64,000 nt of DNA from an uncultured Pseudomonadales bacterium (GTDB lineage Bacteria > Pseudomonadota > Gammaproteobacteria > Pseudomonadales > UBA7434): assembly GCA_943788835.1 (NCBI GenBank), contig CALSRU010000004.1:552300-616299 (forward strand), read 5' to 3'. Both the position numbers and the translations under genes were made by a program. This document shows, piece after piece, positions 57,675 to 64,000 of the stretch; within the stretch, counting starts at the first letter, position 1, and every line of letters starts with the position of its first letter. A model generated the notes under the pieces. That model searched no databases. It saw nothing but the letters and a program-made list of their open reading frames with translations, and had not been told where the DNA came from.

Positions 57675-59522
57675 CTAGATCATCAACCGTTTAGTATTGC
57701 GCTGTCCGCCATACATCAAGTTAACTAACGCGCGTGTTCCCATAATGGCGGTAAAAACCGAAGTGAGAATACCGATTGAAAGTGTTACCGCAAACCCCTT
57801 AATCGGCCCTGTACCCACACCATAAAGTATCAAGGCTGCCAGTAAAGTGGTTAAATTCGCATCACGAATAGTCACGAACGCTCGCTCAAAGCCAAGGTTT
57901 ATGGCTGTTTGCGGCCTGCTTCCCGACGCTATTTCTTCACGAATTCGCGAGAAAATTAACACGTTGGCATCGACCGCCATACCGACCGTCAAGACGATAC
58001 CCGCTATACCCGGAAGGGTTAAAGTAGCGCCCAATATTGACATAATCGCAACGATTAGAACCAAGTTAACCGTCAAGGCAATATTCGCAGCCAACCCAAA
58101 CAATTTGTAAACGAGAACCATAAAAACAACCACCAGCGCCAGCCCGATAACTACAGACTTGACCCCTAGCGCGATATTCTCCGCACCTAATGAGGGCCCA
58201 ATGGTACGCTCCTCAACGAACTTCATGGGAGCCGCTAAGGCACCGGCCCGCAACAACAAAGCAAGCTCTGACGCTTCTGCCTGACTATCGAGACCAGTAA
58301 TACGAAAGCTCGCACCGAGAGCCGATTGGATCGTGGCCAAACTTATGATGCGGCGATCATAGTAATCTTCATAAATGGGTTCTAGATCGCCCGTCTCATT
58401 GATTTGCTCTCCAGCTTTACGCGTTTTCCGCTCAATAAACAAAACACCCATGCGGCGCTTAACCGCATGGCGGGTAACTCTGTGCATGAGCTGTCCACCG
58501 TCAGCACTCAATTCAATATTTACTTGCGGCTGGGAGTTTTCGTCAAAGCTAGCTCGCGCCCCGGACACTTGCTCACCGGTCACCATAATATCTCGCTCGA
58601 GAAAAGCTGAACGATCTTCAAAGCTAAACGACTCGCGATCAAAAGAGCTACTGTCGACTTTTGCTTCAAGACGAAACTCGAGATTAGCGGTTTTACCAAG
58701 AATACGTTTCGCTTCGGCCGTGTCTTGCACGCCAGGCAATTCGATCACAATACGAGAGCGGCCCTGTCGCTGCACAAGCGGTTCAGAAACACCCAGCTCG
58801 TTTACGCGATTGCGCAGGGTGACTAAGTTCTGAGCCACCGCATCATCTTCCAATTGAGCGATCGCATTATCTCCCAACTCCAAAGCAAGCGTATATTTGC
58901 CGCCCGCCTCACCTTTTCGGCGCTGCATCTCGGGCATGTTTTTAAACGCCAACGCCGATGCCTTGTCGCGCAACTCAGCGGAATTAAAACGCCCTTGAAT
59001 AGCATTACCTTCAAGCTTGACCACACCGCGGATCTTCTCGGCTCGCAAATCACTCTTGTAAGTAGATACCATCGATCGTAAGCGAGTCTCGATAGCTATC
59101 TCAGTATCAACCTCCATTAAAAAATGCACACCACCACTCAAATCTAACCCCAACTTCATCGGGCCAGCACCAATTGAGCGTAACCACTGCGGCGTAGTCG
59201 GCGCGAGATTCAAGGCAACAATGTAATTATCTAAACCCAAACGATTTTGCACCACCTGCTTGGCCACCATTTGAAGCTTTCGATCAGTCAAGCGAACCAG
59301 CAAACGATTATCTTTAAGCACTGCACTTTTATAGGCGATGCCTTTGGCTTTGAGAGCATCCTCAACAAGCGCGAGCTCAGACTCCGTCACTAGCAATGAA
59401 CTGCTTTGGCCCGACACTTGAATCGCTGGATCGGGGGCATAGATATTGGGCATTGCGTAGACAATCCCGAACACTAGCGCGAAAAGTAAAATTAAATGTT
59501 TCCAGAGGGAGTAACGATTCAT
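57675..59522 (-). CDS. secD: Protein translocase subunit SecD
   Basis: A 615-residue protein with six helices, a large periplasmic P1 domain, LGLDLSGGVHFLMEV near residue 120, and VGMAVDANVLIFSRIREE in helix 4-5. Length equals E. coli SecD (615). It is the partner of secF directly downstream. The usual upstream genes (queA, tgt, yajC) are not here; purL precedes it. Confidence 0.97.
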   Translation of the reverse strand: MNRYSLWKHLILLFALVFGIVYAMPNIYAPDPAIQVSGQSSSLLVTESELALVEDALKAKGIAYKSAVLKDNRLLVRLTDRKLQMVAKQVVQNRLGLDNYIVALNLAPTTPQWLRSIGAGPMKLGLDLSGGVHFLMEVDTEIAIETRLRSMVSTYKSDLRAEKIRGVVKLEGNAIQGRFNSAELRDKASALAFKNMPEMQRRKGEAGGKYTLALELGDNAIAQLEDDAVAQNLVTLRNRVNELGVSEPLVQRQGRSRIVIELPGVQDTAEAKRILGKTANLEFRLEAKVDSSSFDRESFSFEDRSAFLERDIMVTGEQVSGARASFDENSQPQVNIELSADGGQLMHRVTRHAVKRRMGVLFIERKTRKAGEQINETGDLEPIYEDYYDRRIISLATIQSALGASFRITGLDSQAEASELALLLRAGALAAPMKFVEERTIGPSLGAENIALGVKSVVIGLALVVVFMVLVYKLFGLAANIALTVNLVLIVAIMSILGATLTLPGIAGIVLTVGMAVDANVLIFSRIREEIASGSRPQTAINLGFERAFVTIRDANLTTLLAALILYGVGTGPIKGFAVTLSIGILTSVFTAIMGTRALVNLMYGGQRNTKRLMI

Positions 59523-59667
59523 AAGCGATACAGTTAAGCACCTTGTTAGTTTAAATACCTAGCGAAAATTGGCGCCTGCCTGCATTTCACCGACGAATTC
59601 TTTTAATTTTAAAGCTCTTTAGACTGCTCTGCGCACCTTATGGCCCTAGCTTCCCTAAGTTACTGCG

Positions 59668-59683
59668 GTCACATCATTGTGAC
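59668..59683. promoter_or_regulatory. Inverted repeat upstream of secD, possible operator
   Basis: GTCACA, four bases, then TGTGAC is a perfect dyad 146 bases before the secD start. It resembles a small repressor or activator site; its half-sites face the opposite way to a CRP site. Confidence 0.3.
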
Positions 59684-59840
59684 TACACCGAGTGCTGAGC
59701 AACTGCCAAGGTCCAATATAAAGCCACGGTGCGACTATCCAACGTACACCCCGCAGCAAAAACGGCGTTTATTATAGGGGCTAAGCATACCCCTGAGTAG
59801 CGTACATGCTGTAGAAAAGTACGCCTACACAAAGGCCTGA

Positions 59841-59863
59841 AAATAGCGCTCGGCGGTCGAGCG
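59841..59863 (-). terminator. Probable terminator after purL
   Basis: CGCTCG and CGAGCG pair around a five-base loop (59847-59863), with TATTTT following on the minus strand. It is 30 bases past the purL stop. The T run is interrupted, so the call is moderate. Confidence 0.5.
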
Positions 59864-59893
59864 TGCGCCTTATTTTTTCAAAGAAGCCTCGTC

Positions 59894-62800
59894 TTAATCA
59901 ACGAAGACTCGCGCGTTGCGAAATAGTCGCAGCCACGGAGCATCTTCATTCCATGCTGGCGGCGCCCAAGAATGCTGCACGGGTCTAAATACTCGCTCCG
60001 GATGTGGCATCATTATGGTCACTCGCCCATCATCGCTGCAGACGCCAGCAAGCCCTTGCGGTGAGCCGTTGGGATTGCCTGGATAATTTAAAGCCGGCGC
60101 GCCGCTCGCATCAACATAGCTAATAGCGACAGCCTGCTTTTGCTGCAGCTGAGACAGTTGTTGGCCTTTGAATGAGGCTCGACCTTCCCCATGCGACACC
60201 ACAATCGGCATCTTAGCGCCGACCATGCCCGACAGCAGCGGTGAAACGCTCTGCGCAACTTCAACCATCACTAATCGCGCCTCGAACTGCTCTGAGGTAT
60301 TGCGCTGGAACGTGGGCCAGTCCTCGCTGCCAGGAATGATACTGCGCAACGACGAGAGCATTTGACAGCCGTTACACACGCCGAGGGTGAAGCTAGACGC
60401 CCTCGCAAAGAAAGCTGCAAATTGATCACGCAAGGCCTCATTAAACAAAATGGTTTTAGCCCAGCCTTGCCCAGCACCTAAAACATCACCGTATGAAAAA
60501 CCACCGCACGCGGCTAAACCTGCATAGTCAGCGAGATCAGCCCGACCAGAGAGTAAATCACTCATATGGATATCATGCGCTTCGAAGCCTGCACGATCAA
60601 AAGCCGCCGCCATTTCATACTGACTATTTACACCTTGCTCACGCAAGATTGCTATCGACGGTCGTACTCCGCGTGCTATGTAGGGCGCACTAACATCGTC
60701 ATCTAAATCATACGGGAGCTGAGCATAAAGCTGCGAGGGGTTGCCGCTTACAATAGCCTCGCGCTCTTGCTCGGCACACTCAGGATTATCACGCAATGCT
60801 TGCATCCGATAACTAGTTTCATGCCATTGCGCGTGAAGCTGGGCAACAGGCTTGGCCAATAAACTCTTACCGCCCTGAACCACAGATAAGCTCTTATCAT
60901 CTAACGTTTTTCCTATGCAGAAAACCGACTGCAAGCCGCAAGCGGCGAAGGTCGTGAGCACGGTATCTACATCGCTCTGCCGAACTTCTAATATTGCGCC
61001 CAACTCCTCATTAAACGCCCACGCCACTGCGTCAGCATCAGCCGGAACAACAAGCTCAACACCCAAGCGGCCGGCAAAACACATCTCTGCAACAGTCGTT
61101 AACAAGCCGCCATCAGATCGATCGTGATAAGCCACAATTTTTTGTGTGGCCTGCAGTTGCCTTGTGGCTGTAAAAAATGCGCTGAGGTTTTCCGCCCTAT
61201 CCAAATCTGGGCAAGTATCACCAAGCTCGCTATAAACTTGTGCCAGAGCACTGGCGCCCAAGCGCTGCTGCCCGGCGCTAATATCGGCTAAAAGCAAAAC
61301 CGTGTCTTCACCTACGCCCTGTTTACCACGCAGCTGTGGAGTAAGACTGCCACGTACATCTTTCAACTGCGCAGCTGCCGTAATTATTAGGGACATCGGT
61401 GCTGTGACGCTCTTATCAACTCCGTCTCGATCCTGCCACGCCGTGCGCATCGACAAGGAGTCTTTACCAACTGGGATAGCTATGCCCAACTCTGGACACA
61501 GGTCCATTCCAACAGCCTCGACCGCAGCAAATAAATTCGCATCTTCACCATCATGGCCCGCAGCAGCCATCCAATTCGCCGATAAAACAATATCCTCCAT
61601 GGCGCCAATTGGGGCACTGGCAATGTTGGTAATTGCCTCACCAACCGCTAAGCGTGCTGAAGCCACTGCATCAATGACCGCCACTGGCGTGCGTTCACCC
61701 ATTGCCATCGCCTCACCGCCGTAGCCACTGTAGCCAGTTAAGGTCACAGCCGCGTCGGCGACGGGGACCTGCCACGGCCCTACCATTTGATCGCGGTGAA
61801 CCAATCCAGAGACACTTCTATCACCAATAGTTATTAAAAAACTCTTACTGGCAACGCAAGGTAACTGCAGCACCCTGTCGAACGCGACATCTAACGAAAG
61901 TTTTTGTGGTGCAAAAACCTCCAGCGAAGGCTGTGCTGAACGAACATCACGGTGCATTTTTGGCGGTTTGCCAAATAGCACGCTCATGGGCAGATCAACT
62001 GGCGCATTGTTAAAATGGCTATCTGACAACGTCAGGTGCTCCGCGTCAATCGCCTCACCCACAACCGCAAACGGCGCTCGCTCACGCTGACACATCTGCT
62101 CAAAAACAGGCATATCCACTGATTTTACGGCCAATACATACCGCTCTTGCGATTCGTTACACCAAATTTCAAGTGGCGCCATACCAGGTTCGTCGCTAGG
62201 CACATTTCGCAATGAAAAAACCCCACCGACGCCACCATCTTTAACTAGCTCAGGTAAAGCGTTAGACAAACCACCAGCACCGACGTCGTGGATAAATGCA
62301 ATTGGATTCGCGTCACCCAATTGCCAACAACGGTCAATCACCTCTTGACAGCGCCGCTCCATTTCTGGATTTTCACGCTGCACAGAAGCAAAATCTAATT
62401 GCGCACTACTCTGCCCAGAACTGACGGACGAAGCAGCCCCGCCACCCAATCCGATCAACATAGCTGGCCCACCCAAAACAATTAACTGAGCTCCCGCGTC
62501 GATCGATTGCTTTTGCACATGCATATCGCGCACATTACCTAAGCCACCCGCAATCATAATAGGCTTGTGATAGCCTCGAACTTCAACCTCGCCCTGCTCA
62601 TTACGCACAGGCACTTCTAAACTGCGAAAGTAACCACCTAAGTTGGGTCGACCAAACTCATTATTGAAAGCAGCGCCACCGATAGGCCCTTCGAGCATGA
62701 TGTCGAGCGCCGAAACAATACGCTCGGGCTTGCCGTAGTCAGCCTCCCAGGGCTGTATGAAGTCGGGAATACGTAAATTCGAAACAGAAAAACCCGTGAT

Positions 62801-63856
62801 ACCTGCCTTCGGCGTGGCACCCTCACCGGTAGCACCCTCATCACGAATCTCGCCACCGGAACCTGTGGCCGCACCAGCAAACGGTGCAATCGCTGTGGGG
62901 TGATTATGCGTTTCCACCTTTAATAAATAGTGTATTGGCTCCTCTACTGAGCCATAGATAAAGTTTTGCCTGTCGCCCTCAAGTTGCTGCGGGAAAAATC
63001 GCGCACCCATATTGCCCGCAATGACCGCAGCATTATCTGAATACGCGCTTAGGACTGGATTAACGCTAGCCTTGTACGTGTTTTTAATCATGCCAAACAA
63101 AGTCTGGTCTTGTTTTTGGCCGTCAATCGTCCAACTCGCATTGAAAATTTTGTGTCTGCAATGCTCAGAATTAGCCTGAGCAAACATCATTAATTCAACG
63201 TCTGATGGATTGCGCCGCAGCTCACTGAAGCTGCTAAACAGATAGTCCATCTCATCATCGGCCAAAGCCAAGCCTAAGTCGCTATTAGCTTGAGCTAACG
63301 CGGCACGACCCTCACCTAAAATGTCAACCGATTGCATCGGCGCCGGTGACTGCTGGGTGAAAAGCTGCTCCAACCCTGCACGATCTAAAAAGACCTGCTC
63401 TACCATCCGATCATGCACCGCAGCACCCAACTGTTGGGTAAGCGCTGGACTAATCTGGGCGTTGGGCTGCATGACAATCCGATACTCTACCGCCCGCTCG
63501 ATGCGTAATACTTCGTCAAGTTTACAATTGCGTGCAATATCGGTTGCCTTGCTCGACCACGGCGAAATAGTGCCACAGCGAGGGCTCACCACTAATGACG
63601 GCACACTACCAAGGCTCGCTTTGGCAGGAGCGTCTGAAATTGGTTGCGCACCATACTCTAATAATTGCTCAAGAACCTTTAGCGTACTGGCTGGAAGCGG
63701 TCGATCCGAGTGCACGATATGCAGATAATGAGCCTCGACCTCAAGTAATTCGGGCATAGACACGCTTTGCAACTGCTCGTTGATCTTGCGCCTCAGTCGA
63801 TTGGCCCTAAACAACGATAGCGCTTGGGCACCGGGGAAGTAAGTGAATGTAGACAG
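59894..63856 (-). CDS. purL: Phosphoribosylformylglycinamidine synthase (CTG start likely)
   Basis: A long-form PurL of about 1320 residues (E. coli 1295): N-terminal PurS-like domain, two AIR-synthase-type halves ([20 protein letters not shown]; later [16 protein letters not shown]) and a C-terminal glutamine amidotransferase with CNGCQML and PHPERVFRP. It makes FGAM from FGAR, glutamine and ATP in purine synthesis. The first standard start codon is a TTG at 63814 with no ribosome binding site, but conserved sequence ([13 protein letters not shown]) begins upstream in frame. Between it and an in-frame stop at 63875-63877 the only start-like codon is CTG 63856, which has AGGAG seven bases before it. 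Confidence 0.93.
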   Translation of the reverse strand: MSTFTYFPGAQALSLFRANRLRRKINEQLQSVSMPELLEVEAHYLHIVHSDRPLPASTLKVLEQLLEYGAQPISDAPAKASLGSVPSLVVSPRCGTISPWSSKATDIARNCKLDEVLRIERAVEYRIVMQPNAQISPALTQQLGAAVHDRMVEQVFLDRAGLEQLFTQQSPAPMQSVDILGEGRAALAQANSDLGLALADDEMDYLFSSFSELRRNPSDVELMMFAQANSEHCRHKIFNASWTIDGQKQDQTLFGMIKNTYKASVNPVLSAYSDNAAVIAGNMGARFFPQQLEGDRQNFIYGSVEEPIHYLLKVETHNHPTAIAPFAGAATGSGGEIRDEGATGEGATPKAGITGFSVSNLRIPDFIQPWEADYGKPERIVSALDIMLEGPIGGAAFNNEFGRPNLGGYFRSLEVPVRNEQGEVEVRGYHKPIMIAGGLGNVRDMHVQKQSIDAGAQLIVLGGPAMLIGLGGGAASSVSSGQSSAQLDFASVQRENPEMERRCQEVIDRCWQLGDANPIAFIHDVGAGGLSNALPELVKDGGVGGVFSLRNVPSDEPGMAPLEIWCNESQERYVLAVKSVDMPVFEQMCQRERAPFAVVGEAIDAEHLTLSDSHFNNAPVDLPMSVLFGKPPKMHRDVRSAQPSLEVFAPQKLSLDVAFDRVLQLPCVASKSFLITIGDRSVSGLVHRDQMVGPWQVPVADAAVTLTGYSGYGGEAMAMGERTPVAVIDAVASARLAVGEAITNIASAPIGAMEDIVLSANWMAAAGHDGEDANLFAAVEAVGMDLCPELGIAIPVGKDSLSMRTAWQDRDGVDKSVTAPMSLIITAAAQLKDVRGSLTPQLRGKQGVGEDTVLLLADISAGQQRLGASALAQVYSELGDTCPDLDRAENLSAFFTATRQLQATQKIVAYHDRSDGGLLTTVAEMCFAGRLGVELVVPADADAVAWAFNEELGAILEVRQSDVDTVLTTFAACGLQSVFCIGKTLDDKSLSVVQGGKSLLAKPVAQLHAQWHETSYRMQALRDNPECAEQEREAIVSGNPSQLYAQLPYDLDDDVSAPYIARGVRPSIAILREQGVNSQYEMAAAFDRAGFEAHDIHMSDLLSGRADLADYAGLAACGGFSYGDVLGAGQGWAKTILFNEALRDQFAAFFARASSFTLGVCNGCQMLSSLRSIIPGSEDWPTFQRNTSEQFEARLVMVEVAQSVSPLLSGMVGAKMPIVVSHGEGRASFKGQQLSQLQQKQAVAISYVDASGAPALNYPGNPNGSPQGLAGVCSDDGRVTIMMPHPERVFRPVQHSWAPPAWNEDAPWLRLFRNARVFVD

Positions 63857-63877
63857 CTTTAATCTCCTAGAGGCCTA

Positions 63878-64000
63878 TCAGATCGATCGCTCGACTCGTT
63901 TGGCCAGACATCAAATGTTTGCAGCGGTATGGTTACAGCAAATATGCGGCACGCATTGTATGCGCTTTACAGCCACTTCGATACGCATGGGGCACTGCCA
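63878..64000. other. Region upstream of purL to window edge
   Basis: These bases should hold the purL promoter. A plus-strand ATG at about 63917 begins a frame that is open to the edge, but the product is not recognisable. In pseudomonads mltF is divergent from purL; I cannot confirm it here. Confidence 0.3.

Larger units (their letters stand above)
59523..59893. other. Intergenic region between purL and secD
   Basis: These 371 bases contain the probable purL terminator hairpin (59841-59863) and a six-base inverted repeat around four bases at 59668-59683. The secD promoter should be here. No small gene for YajC is visible. Confidence 0.5.

Overview
The window looks like chromosomal DNA of a Gram-negative gammaproteobacterium, probably a marine relative of Pseudomonadales or Cellvibrionales. 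I infer this from the gene set and gene order: lolC-lolD-lolE, comEC-exbB-exbD-lpxK-kdsB-PTPase-murB, smc-zipA-ligA, the complete ccmABCDEFGHI operon, ppsA/ppsR back to back, and prmB-aroC-MFS. Base composition looks moderate (near 50% G+C by eye) and even. I see no phage, insertion sequence, CRISPR array, tRNA or rRNA.

Layout. 1-8.7 kb is a redox, stress and phosphate section. It holds the start of a Cys-rich small protein, a decayed persulfide-dioxygenase-like pseudogene, a FixL/FixJ-like two-component pair, an FNR/Anr-type iron-sulfur regulator, a Na/Pi cotransporter homologue, a small coiled-coil stress-type protein, an Hsp20 chaperone, a lipoprotein cytochrome c and a phosphate-selective-type porin with a clear array of Pho boxes in front. 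8.8-13.3 kb is prmB, aroC, an MFS carrier and a HAD phosphatase. 13.8-17.4 kb is an accessory-looking part: a type II secretin gene with no other gsp genes nearby, and a predicted surface protein with a collagen-like stalk and a DUF1554-type C-terminal domain. 17.6-21 kb is the divergent ppsA/ppsR pair. 21-33 kb is a leftward envelope and competence block. 33.2-41 kb has a PilZ protein, a small secreted protein, ligA, zipA and smc. 41.3-49 kb is the cytochrome c maturation operon. It is followed by a FliK-like and a stand-alone FlhB-C-terminus-like gene, then DUF2069-wrbA-arsC, a TlpA-like lipoprotein, two small proteins of uncertain role, ppnN, secD-secF and purL.

How the parts fit. FNR, the FixLJ-like pair, cytochrome c and the Ccm machinery point to respiration under changing oxygen. 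Ccm would mature the c-type cytochrome encoded at 6.7-7.1 kb. The Pho-box-controlled porin and the Na/Pi carrier suggest phosphate scavenging. LpxK, KdsB, LolCDE, MurB and SecDF form an envelope-building set.

Most of the window is ordinary core genome. The points most worth a second look are: an apparent CTG start for purL; a 12-bp tandem repeat that adds a histidine-every-four-residues strip to ComEC; the collagen/DUF1554 protein, which has a VPLP sorting-signal-like segment near its N-terminus; tandem Pho boxes in both orientations; a probable frameshift at the front of the FliK-like gene; and a small basic protein with a SutA-like segment. I did not find a convincing new multi-gene system.
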